NCBI GenBank assembly: GCA_938030915.1
Contig: CALHIO010000154.1
Coordinates: 1 to 8,378, forward strand
Direction: 5' to 3'
Origin: an uncultured Gemmatimonadota bacterium
Lineage (GTDB): Bacteria; Gemmatimonadota; Gemmatimonadetes; Longimicrobiales; Gaopeijiaceae
DNA length: 8,378 nt
How positions within the stretch are numbered: position 1 is the stretch's first letter; each line of letters begins with the position of its first letter. Shown in pieces: positions 1 to 7,574 of the stretch. Under the pieces are notes generated by a model. The model ran no database searches, had not been told where the DNA came from, and saw nothing but the letters and a program-made list of their open reading frames with translations. The translations under genes were made by a program, and so were the position numbers.

Positions 1-1
1 G

Positions 2-874
2 TCCTGGGACTTCGCTGTCGATACGATCAACGATCAGAGGCCATGGACCGAGGTGGGTGGCGGGCCGGTAACCGCGATCGCGCAGGCCATCTGGGATCCC
101 GCCGCGGGCGATACGGCGGTCTTCGTGCTGGATTCGGCGCAGGTCGCGGCATGGGCCGACACGACGGATCTCAGCGTGGGTGCCCGGATCGAGATCCTTG
201 ATGCGGGCGAACGTCTCACGCTGACCCGAGGGGTTGTTCGGCTGGACGCCCGCCCAAGCAGTAATCCGGACACGATCATTGAGCTGAGCGCGGTCGCACG
301 GGGTTCGACGTTCATCTACAGTCCCTTCCCGCAGCCACCGCCGGATGGCGTCCGCATCGGGGGCGCGCCGTCGTGGCGTACGATCCTCGACCTGGACGTC
401 CCCGCGATCATCGACGGGATCCCCGAGTTCTGTGCGGTCGTAGCATGCCCTCACACGCTCACGCCGGGTGAGATTTCCTATGCAGCCCTCGTCCTGACGA
501 GTCGGACCACCGAAGCGGCGTTCCAGCCGACGGATTCGATCCGCCTCGACGTGCGACCCGTACTCAACCGCTCGGCCATGCCGAAGTCTCCCCTCGGGGC
601 ATCTCTTATCGCCAGCCTCTTCGGCCGGAGCGTCGCGCCCGAAGCGTTCGGGTCGGCACCCGGGCTCGAGATCGAGATACCGTTCACAGGGTTTGCGCGA
701 GACCGCCTCCGCGGCACCGACGCCGCCGGGAATCCGACCCCGGAGACGCTTGCGCTGCTTTCCGTGATCGAACCGTTCTCCATCACTTTTGCGTCCTTCG
801 AAGGGCCCCAGTCTGCAGCCGAGCCGTACCTCCGCCTCGTACTCACGATTGGACCGCCGGTGGAGTTGCCATGA
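2..874 (+). CDS. Uncharacterised DNRLRE-like secreted/surface protein, C-terminal part (5' truncated by window)
   Basis: The reading frame is open from base 2 to the TGA at 872-874, giving 290 residues. The true start lies outside the window; the internal GTG at 53 is not a credible start because the coding-like sequence runs through it (WDFAVDT, then RPWTEVGGGP). The visible part is rich in beta-strand-forming residues, with no membrane segment and no catalytic motif I can name. The pattern of conserved Trp/Gly/Asp (WDFAVDT, GGAPSWRTILDLD, a two-Cys stretch EFCAVVACP, then IRLDVRPVL and KSPLG, ending LRLVLTIGPP) resembles extracellular beta-sandwich proteins of the DNRLRE type that I associate with Gemmatimonadota. 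That is recognition from memory, not a search result. Its stop overlaps the start of the next gene (ATGA), so the two are probably co-translated; the neighbour is an outer-membrane barrel, which suggests a surface or periplasmic role. The export signal, if any, is outside the window. Confidence 0.7.
   Translation, partial: SWDFAVDTINDQRPWTEVGGGPVTAIAQAIWDPAAGDTAVFVLDSAQVAAWADTTDLSVGARIEILDAGERLTLTRGVVRLDARPSSNPDTIIELSAVARGSTFIYSPFPQPPPDGVRIGGAPSWRTILDLDVPAIIDGIPEFCAVVACPHTLTPGEISYAALVLTSRTTEAAFQPTDSIRLDVRPVLNRSAMPKSPLGASLIASLFGRSVAPEAFGSAPGLEIEIPFTGFARDRLRGTDAAGNPTPETLALLSVIEPFSITFASFEGPQSAAEPYLRLVLTIGPPVELP
862..865 (+). promoter_or_regulatory. Shine-Dalgarno for the outer-membrane protein gene
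   Basis: GGAG lies 5 nt before the ATG at 871, inside the last codons of the upstream gene. It supports that ATG as the start and an independent initiation site despite the ATGA overlap. It is one of only two clear Shine-Dalgarno sites in the window; the other precedes the NIPSNAP gene. Confidence 0.6.
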
Positions 875-2055
875 CGACGCTCGCAACGACAACCAGGAGG
901 GTGGTGGCCGCGGGACTGGTCGCCGTGGCGTTCGCCGCCGAGCCGGCTCACGCCCAGTCCCTGTTCAATGCGGCGGGCCTCGGCACGCCGGTCGAGGCTC
1001 TCGACGGACGTGCTCGTGCGATGGGGAGTGTCGGCATCGGTCTCCCGGGTCGATCCATCATGCCGACGGATCCCGGAGGGCTCGCTCGACTCGGGATCTC
1101 GACAGGGGTCATGGCGGCCTCACCCAGCTGGGTGGACTACTCGGCCGCAGGTGACCGCTCGGGCAGCTTCCAGGGGAACCGCTTTCCCCTCATGGGCATC
1201 GGATATCCGGTTCTGGGAGGAATGGCGTCGATCCAGATCGGGTCGTTCCTCGACCAGACCTATGAGGTCACCAGGGTCGGGGAGACGGATCTCGGCGACG
1301 GACCGGTGCGCACCTCCGACGCCTTTGTACAGGACGGTGCCGTATCCAACGTGAATCTCGGATTTGCTCGCGCTCTCGGAGAGCGGTACACCGCGGGTCT
1401 GACGATCGGCCGATACGCCGGAAGTCTCGATCGAACACTCGAGCGCACGTACGGTGACGAGACCGATGCCGCGAACGTGGATACGTACATCGAATCGGGC
1501 GTGTGGTCGTGGACCGGATGGTCGCTCACAGCCGGTGGGTCGGCGGACTTCGAGAATCTCAGGGTGGCAGCCAGTGTGCAGATCCCGACGGATCTCACCG
1601 GCACCGCCTCGGCCGAAACGCGTGGATCCGATGAAAGATTCTCGCTCCCGACCCAGTATCGCGTCGGAGCGACGGCCAGCGTGGGGCCGAGCGTGCTCGT
1701 ACACGGCAGTGCGGTTCTCTCGGACTGGTCGGATACGCAGGGCCAGCTGAACACCGGATTCGCGGGTAGTGGGAGTGGCTTCGGCGTGGGCGTCGAGCTC
1801 TCTCGCGCGCGGCTGCTCGGCAAGGACGCGCCACTCCGGTTCGGCTTCCGGCGCGTGGGCCTTCCCTTCGCGTTCGAGGATGAGTCGGTGACTGAACGGA
1901 CCTTTTCCGGCGGTTTTGGCCTCGTTCTCAATGAGACGGCCGGTATCGTCCTGGCCGGGGTGGACCTGTCGCTCGAGCGGGGCCTCCGAAGCAGCGCCAC
2001 GCTGACGGAGAACTTCTGGAGGGCGACGCTCTCGCTCCTGACCTCCGGGTTCTGA
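871..2055 (+). CDS. Outer-membrane beta-barrel protein with signal peptide (FadL/PorV-like, function unknown)
   Basis: The product is 394 aa. Residues 1-28 form a classical Sec signal peptide: RR at 9-10, a hydrophobic core VVAAGLVAVAFAA, and an AHA|Q cleavage site after residue 28. The mature protein has many alternating, glycine- and aromatic-rich stretches typical of antiparallel beta strands. It ends WRATLSLLTSGF with a C-terminal Phe, the usual BAM recognition signature of barrels. An early motif (residues 43-60, ALDGRARAMGSVGIGLPG, followed by a DPGGLA stretch) recalls the N-terminal hatch region of FadL/PorV-type proteins. The fold class is therefore well supported, but the subfamily and substrate are not. 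The start is fixed by the signal peptide and the GGAG at 862-865. It overlaps the preceding surface-protein gene by 4 nt and is followed 12 nt later by mtaB. It could be a transport porin or a scaffold for the upstream protein; neither can be decided from sequence. Confidence 0.8.
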   Translation: MTTLATTTRRVVAAGLVAVAFAAEPAHAQSLFNAAGLGTPVEALDGRARAMGSVGIGLPGRSIMPTDPGGLARLGISTGVMAASPSWVDYSAAGDRSGSFQGNRFPLMGIGYPVLGGMASIQIGSFLDQTYEVTRVGETDLGDGPVRTSDAFVQDGAVSNVNLGFARALGERYTAGLTIGRYAGSLDRTLERTYGDETDAANVDTYIESGVWSWTGWSLTAGGSADFENLRVAASVQIPTDLTGTASAETRGSDERFSLPTQYRVGATASVGPSVLVHGSAVLSDWSDTQGQLNTGFAGSGSGFGVGVELSRARLLGKDAPLRFGFRRVGLPFAFEDESVTERTFSGGFGLVLNETAGIVLAGVDLSLERGLRSSATLTENFWRATLSLLTSGF

Positions 2056-2067
2056 TCGGCGCATCTC

Positions 2068-3423
2068 GTGCGCGTCCACTATCACACGTTCGGCTGCAAG
2101 GCGAACCAGTACGACACCGAGCGGATGCGCCAGGAGGCGGAGGCTCGCGGTGTGGTGACCGTATCCGGAGCGTCGGACGCAGATCTGCTGGTGGTCAACA
2201 CGTGCACCGTGACCAACCAGGCCGACGCGGACGCCCGTCGCTTCATACGACGGGTGCACCGGGAACACCCTGAAGTCCGGGTCGTGGTCGCGGGGTGCTC
2301 GGCCGCCCTTCGCGAGGATGACTACCGAGCGATGGATGGTGTGGTCGATGTGATTGCCGGGCACGACGCGGTGCAGGTCGCCGGTGCGGTCGAGGGCCAG
2401 GCCGGGGCCGGCCTCACCCAGATCCAGCTGCGCTCCTCCCTGGACCAGATCGATCACGAGCCGGTGGGGGGTGAGCTCCTCCGGGCACGACGTGGTGCAG
2501 CTCGAGGGTGGCTCAAGGTACAGGACGGTTGTGACCGGAAGTGCTCCTTCTGCGCCACCCGTCTGGCGCGTGGCACGTCTCGTTCACGCGCGCTTCCAGA
2601 GGTGGTCGCGGAGGCGCGGCTGCTGGCCGAGCGTCACGCGGAGCTGGTGATTACGGGCATCCACATCGGCCACTATGGCGTCGACCTCGATCCCGCGCTG
2701 ACCCTGTCGCGACTCTGCGCCACGCTCCTGGACGAGGTGCCCGAGACGCGATTTCGGATCGGGAGCGTGGAAGCTACGGAGGTCGATGATCTTCTCATCG
2801 ACTTGATGGCGACGTCGGGTGGTCGGCTTGCCCCGCATCTGCACATGCCCCTCCAGAGCGGGGCCGATCCGGTTCTGCGCCTCATGCGGCGTTGGCACAC
2901 TCGAGAACAGTATCGCGTACGAACACTCGAGATCGCTGAGCGGGTGACCCCCCTCGGCCTTGGGGCCGACGTGATCACCGGCTTCCCCGGGGAGACTCAC
3001 CAGGATCACGCGGAGACGAGGGCACTCGTTGAAGAGCTGCCGTTCACGTATCTGCACGTCTTCCCGTTTTCGCCTCGAAAGGACACCGCGGCGGAGAGCC
3101 TCCCGGCTCCGGTGCCGCAGCGTATCGCTGGCGATCGCGCGCGTGAACTCCGCACGATCGCTCAGGAGCGTGGCGCCTCCTATCGAGCGGGTCGCTCGGG
3201 CTCGCGGGCCTCCGTGGTGCTTGAGGGCGATGGAGGGACGGGCCTCACGGAAGATTACCTCCGCGTCCGTGTCGATGGGCGGGGTCGCGAGCCGTTCGAC
3301 GGAGGTGCCCCGTCGCCCCGGGGGCCGTCTTCGCGCCCCATCCTCGTGCACGGAACCCTGCGTGGTGATTCGGGCGATCTGTATATTGTGGCGCCCCCGA
3401 AACCTGCACTTCCTTCCGTATGA
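2068..3423 (+). CDS. mtaB: tRNA (N6-L-threonylcarbamoyladenosine(37)-C2)-methylthiotransferase MtaB
   Basis: This 451-aa radical-SAM enzyme adds a methylthio group at C2 of t6A37 in tRNAs that read ANN codons, making ms2t6A. Domain order is that of the methylthiotransferase family. The N-terminal UPF0004 domain has three cluster-binding cysteines: C10 in TFGCKANQYDTE, C46 in NTCTVT and C77 in VVAGCSA. The radical-SAM domain carries C155/C159/C162 in the CxxxCxxC motif GCDRKCSFC. A C-terminal TRAM-like region begins near residue 375. HMPLQSGAD (259-267) and DVITGFPGET (301-310) are further family motifs. The TFGCKANQYDTE opening separates MtaB from MiaB (YGCQMN) and RimO. The start is GTG at 2068: it places the cysteine motif at the usual distance, but I see no Shine-Dalgarno in the 12-nt gap. 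The TRAM region has a Gly/Pro-rich insert at about 404-424. The gene ends in an ATGA overlap with miaB. Confidence 0.92.
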   Translation: MRVHYHTFGCKANQYDTERMRQEAEARGVVTVSGASDADLLVVNTCTVTNQADADARRFIRRVHREHPEVRVVVAGCSAALREDDYRAMDGVVDVIAGHDAVQVAGAVEGQAGAGLTQIQLRSSLDQIDHEPVGGELLRARRGAARGWLKVQDGCDRKCSFCATRLARGTSRSRALPEVVAEARLLAERHAELVITGIHIGHYGVDLDPALTLSRLCATLLDEVPETRFRIGSVEATEVDDLLIDLMATSGGRLAPHLHMPLQSGADPVLRLMRRWHTREQYRVRTLEIAERVTPLGLGADVITGFPGETHQDHAETRALVEELPFTYLHVFPFSPRKDTAAESLPAPVPQRIAGDRARELRTIAQERGASYRAGRSGSRASVVLEGDGGTGLTEDYLRVRVDGRGREPFDGGAPSPRGPSSRPILVHGTLRGDSGDLYIVAPPKPALPSV

Positions 3424-4862
3424 CCACGAAGCCTTCCAGACGTGCGTACGTCGAGACGTACGGGTGCCAGATGAACATCAGCGACGGTGAGCTGATGGAA
3501 GGCATCCTGGAGCGCTCCGGATACCACATCGTACGACGTCCGGAAGACGCCGACGTGGTCCTGGTGAACACGTGCGCCATTCGCGAGCATGCCGAAAAGC
3601 GGGTGCTCGGCCGCGTGTCACAGCTGAATGGTCTCAAGCGGGACCGCCCGGAGATGGTGATCGGGGTCACGGGCTGCATGGCTCAGCGGATGGGAAGTAC
3701 GCTGCTCGAGCAGGCTCCGTATGTCGACATCGTCATGGGGCCGGACGGGTATCGGGGGCTTCCGGAAACGCTGAGCCAGCTCGAGACGCGGCGGGCAGCG
3801 CCTCCGGGGTCAGAGAGTCCGGAACTCTTCCTCGATCGAGCGCGGACGAACGGGATCGAAGTGGTCGGAGAGGGCCGCAAGCGGGGGCCTCAGCTGGCCG
3901 TGCTGCAGCTCGACATGGATGAGAACTACCAGGGTCTGGAGCAACGACGTGCGAACGGACCGAGCGCCTGGGTCCCGATCCAGCGTGGATGTGATCACCG
4001 CTGTACCTACTGCATCGTTCCGTATGTGCGAGGTGGCGAGAAGAACCGGTCGGCAGATGAGGTCCTGACGGAGGTCCGCGGGCTGGCGGAGCAGGGAGTC
4101 ACCGAGATCACGCTGCTGGGTCAGACCGTGAATTCGTATGTATGGGAGGACCTCCCGTTTCCGGAGCTCCTGAGACGGGTGGCCCGCGTGGACGGAATTC
4201 GGCGCGTCCGATTCACCTCCCCCCATCCGCGTGACGTGAACCAGGAACTCGTGGAGGTCATGGCGACGGAGACGGCCGTGTGCGAGCAGCTTCACCTTCC
4301 CGCTCAGGCGGGGAACAACCGCACGCTCAAGCGGATGCTGCGCCGCTACACGGTCGAGACGTTGCTGGAGAAGGTCGAAATGGTCCGCGCGGCTGTACCG
4401 GACATTGCCCTGTCGACGGACATCATCGTGGCGTTTCCGGGAGAGACCGATGCCGAGTTCCGGGATACGCTCGAGCTCATGCGGAGGGTGCGTTTCGACG
4501 ATGCCTTCACCTACAAGTATTCGTTGAGGGACGGCACTCCGGCGACCCGTCTTCCCGAGGGTGACTTCATCGACCCGGATGAGGCTCAGGCTCGGCTTGC
4601 AGAGCTGATCGAGGTGTCTCGCGAGATTCAAACCGAGATCAACAGAAGCGAGGTAGGCAGGATCGAGGAAGTGTTGATCGAGCATGAGGGACGCGACCCG
4701 GGCCAGCTGCGAGGCCGTACGAGGCGGAACAAGGTCGTGGTCTTCGACGGTGATCCGATGCGAATCGGCAGCTATGCACACGCGAAACTCGAGCGGACGA
4801 CCGGGGCGACCTTCGTCGGTACGGAAGTCGAAACGGCTCGACGGGTGACGGCATCGGTTTGA
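3420..4862 (+). CDS. miaB: tRNA-2-methylthio-N6-dimethylallyladenosine synthase MiaB
   Basis: This 480-aa radical-SAM enzyme converts i6A37 to ms2i6A37 in tRNAs reading UNN codons, using two 4Fe-4S clusters and SAM. The UPF0004 domain has C16 (ETYGCQMNISDGE), C52 (NTCAIREHAEKR) and C86 (VTGCMAQR). The radical-SAM domain has C191/C195/C198 (GCDHRCTYC, followed by IVPYVRGGEKNR). A TRAM domain occupies roughly residues 408-474 and includes GRTRRNKVVVF. YGCQMN and NTCAIREHAE are diagnostic for MiaB over MtaB and RimO. The linker between the first two domains (about 120-185) is fairly long, putting the total slightly above the common 440-470 aa. The usual LHLPVQSGS-type motif reads LHLPAQAGNN (291-300). 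The ATG at 3420 overlaps the mtaB stop by 4 nt and has no obvious Shine-Dalgarno, so coupled translation is likely. The substrate-making partner miaA is not in the window. Confidence 0.95.
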   Translation: MTTKPSRRAYVETYGCQMNISDGELMEGILERSGYHIVRRPEDADVVLVNTCAIREHAEKRVLGRVSQLNGLKRDRPEMVIGVTGCMAQRMGSTLLEQAPYVDIVMGPDGYRGLPETLSQLETRRAAPPGSESPELFLDRARTNGIEVVGEGRKRGPQLAVLQLDMDENYQGLEQRRANGPSAWVPIQRGCDHRCTYCIVPYVRGGEKNRSADEVLTEVRGLAEQGVTEITLLGQTVNSYVWEDLPFPELLRRVARVDGIRRVRFTSPHPRDVNQELVEVMATETAVCEQLHLPAQAGNNRTLKRMLRRYTVETLLEKVEMVRAAVPDIALSTDIIVAFPGETDAEFRDTLELMRRVRFDDAFTYKYSLRDGTPATRLPEGDFIDPDEAQARLAELIEVSREIQTEINRSEVGRIEEVLIEHEGRDPGQLRGRTRRNKVVVFDGDPMRIGSYAHAKLERTTGATFVGTEVETARRVTASV

Positions 4863-5191
4863 ATCGCATCCTCGGGTGGGTCGGCATTGCTGTCCTGCTC
4901 GGGACGTCACTCCTCTTCGCGTCCCTGAATTCAGGGCATCGCGTCACGCTTCGCCTCGGCTTCGCAACGCTCTACGGTGTGCCTCTCACCGTCGTGGCCT
5001 TCGGAAGCGTGATCGTCGGTATGGTCGTGATGCTGGTCTCCGGTGTGCAGTCCGATCTGAAGGTCCGCCGAATCCTTCGCTTGCGGCTTGCCGAGGAGGA
5101 TCGTGAGGAGCGGGAGCGCTTCGTGGATCACTCCCAGCAGGACCTGTTCCCCGACTCCGACGAGTCGCTGGAGGGCCCGGGACCGACGTGA
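4859..5191 (+). CDS. LapA-domain (DUF1049-like) small inner-membrane protein
   Basis: The product is 110 aa with two predicted membrane helices at about residues 4-23 and 41-63, separated by a short basic loop with N24 and a VTLRLGF strand. A charged, helix-prone cytoplasmic tail follows (about 66-95, DLKVRRILRLRLAEEDREER) and then an acidic, disordered end. This is the architecture of the LapA/DUF1049 family; in E. coli LapA works with LapB in controlling lipopolysaccharide synthesis. Function here is inferred only from fold, because the family is short and divergent. The only plausible start is TTG at 4859: it overlaps the miaB stop as TTGA, and the first helix follows at once. No in-frame ATG or GTG lies nearby. 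comEC follows in the same frame after 24 nt. An alternative reading is a generic two-helix membrane protein. Confidence 0.72.
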   Translation: MNRILGWVGIAVLLGTSLLFASLNSGHRVTLRLGFATLYGVPLTVVAFGSVIVGMVVMLVSGVQSDLKVRRILRLRLAEEDREERERFVDHSQQDLFPDSDESLEGPGPT

Positions 5192-5215
5192 CGAACGCGG
5201 AGCGGGCCGTCTGAG

Positions 5216-7507
5216 GTGACGGCGGCCCCGATCGCACGCGTTGCCCTGGCGTATGTGTTCGGGGTAGCCGCCGGGCTCCTGAGCGTGCCGGTCCAAGTGA
5301 CGCTCCTCCTTCTCTTCGGCGCTGTCGCGTGGCCCATCCGGACATCCCGACGTCCCCTCACGTTGCGGGCGGCTCTGGTCATGACCGCGGCTGCGGGCGC
5401 GGTCGCGGGTTACGGCTCATCACTGAAGACGATCGTGGGGACGTCATCGCCCGCCTGCGATGCAGCAGAGGTCCTCACGGGGCGCTTTACGGCGCCGCCG
5501 CTGACGGACCGGGCGCGTCTCGTTCGCGCTGACGGGTGCGGCGCGTTGACCGTGGTTCTGAGCCCCTCCGGACCGACGAACTTCGAATGGAGCAGCATCG
5601 CCGCGGGCCGTACCGTTCGCGTCCGGGGCCGGATGCGTCAGGGGAGGAACGGGCCGTGGTTCTCGGCGACCGCGATCGAGCTGGGTACCGACGGTGGGCC
5701 TGGCCCAGTCTGGCAGCGTTTTCGCTGGGCGGCGGTCCGCTTCCGGGGTGAACTCGTTCGAAGAATACACCACCTCTACGGGGACCAAGCTCCGCTCGTC
5801 ACCGCACTGACGCTAGCTAGAACCGAAGGACTCGACCGGCACGTACGAGACGCCTTCGCCGGGGCGGGGATCGCGCACCTGCTCGCCATCTCCGGCTTCC
5901 ATGTCGGGGTCGTTGCGGGTCTGGTGTCTGCCGTGCTCGGCAGACGGTTCTGGGGGCGTCGGCGCACGCGCCTCGTTGCTGCCCTGGTGACCTCCAGCTA
6001 CGTCGCTCTGATCGGATTTCCCGTATCGGCATGCCGTGCGGCGCTGATCTTCGTGCTGACTTCCCTCTCCGTCTCACTCGGCCGTGTGCCAAGTCGTTGG
6101 GGAGCGCTGGGTCTAGCCGCACTCATTCTTCTCTGGATTGACCCCCGGGAACTCTCCAACGCCGGGTTCCAGCTTTCGTTCGCGGGAGCAGCTGGACTGG
6201 TCGCGTGGGCCCGTCCCCTCGAGGTGTGGTTGATCGGCAGGTTCGGGGGTCGATCCGTCCGTGTGCCTCGTGTCCTGATCTCGGGCGTAGCCGCGGGGGT
6301 GGCTGCCACGGTCGCGACGCTGCCCTTTGTCGCGTGGCACTTCCAGCGCGTCGCACTGCTGGGAATTCCCGCGACGCTCGTTGCGACGCCTCTCGTGAGT
6401 CTCGCACTTCCCGGGTCGCTGCTCTCCGTGGCCCTTTCCACGGTCTGGCTGGATGGCGGTGCCTTCATGGCCGGAGGCGTGTCCGTCCTGCTCGATGCGC
6501 TGTCCGCTGTGGCGCGTCGTTCGGCCGACACGCCCATCGCGAGTGCATGGCTTTCCTCGACATCTGTGCTGGCCGGTGGAGCGGGCGTGCTCTTCGCCCT
6601 CTGGATCGCCCGCCGGCCGGGTGTGGGCGCTCGGGGACGCCGTCGCCTGATGCTGCTCTGGGTGGCAATCGGGATCGTCGGCTGGCCGGTGCTGCTCGGG
6701 GTCGAAGGGCGGGGGAGTCTCGACCTCTGGATGATCGATGTCGGGCAAGGCGATGCGATCGCGATCCGTTCACCCGCAGGCTCATGGATGCTGATCGATG
6801 CGGGCCCCCCGAGTGAGGCCGAGATCCCGGCCCAGCCTGTCGTGCGAACGCTCCGGTCCCTCGGCGTCTCGACGATCGACATGCTGGTGCTCACGCACCC
6901 CGACGCGGACCACATCGGAGGTGTTCCCGGAGTTCTGCGCTCCTTTCGGGTGCGACGGGTCCTCGACCCTTCACTCCCCGTCGGGAAGCAGGTGTATGCC
7001 GACGTGATTTCAGCGGCCCGCATCGAGGCGATTCCGTGGACGTCGGCTCGCGCCGGGCAGCGCTTGTCCGTGGATGATGTCACCGTCGAGGTGCTGCATC
7101 CGTCGGATTCGGCTGTCGCAGCCGAGTCCCGCGCCGGGCCCGGTGCCGAAGTGAATCGGGTTTCGGTGGTCCTGCGGGTATCGTGGCAGGACATCGACAT
7201 CGTACTGACTGGCGACGCGTACATGGATGTGGAGGAGAGTTTGGCAGAAGAGCTCGGTGACATCGATATCCTCAAGGTCGGCCACCATGGGAGCCTCACG
7301 TCCACCAGTCCGACCTTTCTGAGGGCGACGAGGCCCGGGCATGCCCTGATCTCTTCCGGCCGCTCGAATCGGTACGGCCATCCCGCGCCACTCGTGCTGT
7401 CCCGCCTGTCGGACGTTGGTGCTCGAATTCACCGGACCGATATGCACGGGACCGTGAAGCTTCGTGTCTCCGGGGATGGGCGTGTGCGGGTCGACGCGGA
7501 TCGATGA
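5216..7507 (+). CDS. comEC: ComEC/Rec2 family DNA internalisation protein
   Basis: This 763-aa inner-membrane protein is the channel that carries single-stranded DNA into the cytoplasm during natural transformation. All expected parts are present. Residues 1-68 are hydrophobic N-terminal segments. Residues 70-170 form a soluble OB-fold-like (DUF4131) region with C81 and C108. The Competence domain, with many membrane helices, spans about 190-490 and carries HLLAISGFHV (221-230), GFPVSACRAAL (267-277) and NAGFQLSFAGAAGL (315-328). A C-terminal metallo-beta-lactamase domain runs from about 502 to 755, with IDVGQGDAI (507-515), HPDADH (561-566), LTGDA (664-668), GHHGS (689-693) and RYGHP (719-723). 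Length and domain order match full-length ComEC. The start is GTG at 5216, the only start codon after the upstream stop; the nearest purine-rich stretch (GCGGAG, 5197-5202) is rather far. No comEA, comF or dprA is nearby. Confidence 0.93.
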   Translation: MTAAPIARVALAYVFGVAAGLLSVPVQVTLLLLFGAVAWPIRTSRRPLTLRAALVMTAAAGAVAGYGSSLKTIVGTSSPACDAAEVLTGRFTAPPLTDRARLVRADGCGALTVVLSPSGPTNFEWSSIAAGRTVRVRGRMRQGRNGPWFSATAIELGTDGGPGPVWQRFRWAAVRFRGELVRRIHHLYGDQAPLVTALTLARTEGLDRHVRDAFAGAGIAHLLAISGFHVGVVAGLVSAVLGRRFWGRRRTRLVAALVTSSYVALIGFPVSACRAALIFVLTSLSVSLGRVPSRWGALGLAALILLWIDPRELSNAGFQLSFAGAAGLVAWARPLEVWLIGRFGGRSVRVPRVLISGVAAGVAATVATLPFVAWHFQRVALLGIPATLVATPLVSLALPGSLLSVALSTVWLDGGAFMAGGVSVLLDALSAVARRSADTPIASAWLSSTSVLAGGAGVLFALWIARRPGVGARGRRRLMLLWVAIGIVGWPVLLGVEGRGSLDLWMIDVGQGDAIAIRSPAGSWMLIDAGPPSEAEIPAQPVVRTLRSLGVSTIDMLVLTHPDADHIGGVPGVLRSFRVRRVLDPSLPVGKQVYADVISAARIEAIPWTSARAGQRLSVDDVTVEVLHPSDSAVAAESRAGPGAEVNRVSVVLRVSWQDIDIVLTGDAYMDVEESLAEELGDIDILKVGHHGSLTSTSPTFLRATRPGHALISSGRSNRYGHPAPLVLSRLSDVGARIHRTDMHGTVKLRVSGDGRVRVDADR

Positions 7508-7562
7508 GTGCTGGCGAACGAGAAGGGGACCGGGCAGCTTCCGGACCGAACGAACCTCTGCC

Positions 7563-7567
7563 AGGAG
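7563..7567 (+). promoter_or_regulatory. Shine-Dalgarno for the NIPSNAP gene
   Basis: AGGAG lies 7 nt before the ATG at 7575. It decides between that ATG and the out-of-frame ATG at 7568, which is only 0 nt from the motif and leads to a protein with no recognisable character. It is the strongest ribosome-binding site in the window, so this gene probably initiates independently of comEC. Confidence 0.75.
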
Positions 7568-7574
7568 ATGATCG

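Noticed and set aside
53..874. Starting the first gene at the GTG at 53
   Set aside because: The frame is open to the window edge and the upstream codons look coding (WDFAVDT and the following conserved-looking Trp/Pro residues), so the gene is truncated rather than starting here.
1120..2457. Long open frame on the - strand (445 codons) opposite the barrel gene and the start of mtaB
   Set aside because: It lies opposite two genes with clear protein features; its translation is Arg/His/Gly-rich with no domain. Long antisense frames are expected in GC-rich coding DNA.
3810..4910. Open frame on the - strand (366 codons) opposite miaB
   Set aside because: miaB has every catalytic motif in the + frame; the antisense product has no family character.
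5998..7305. Long open frame on the - strand (435 codons) opposite comEC
   Set aside because: It is a shadow of comEC: the translation is Ser/Thr/Arg/Pro-rich low-complexity sequence with no recognisable motif.
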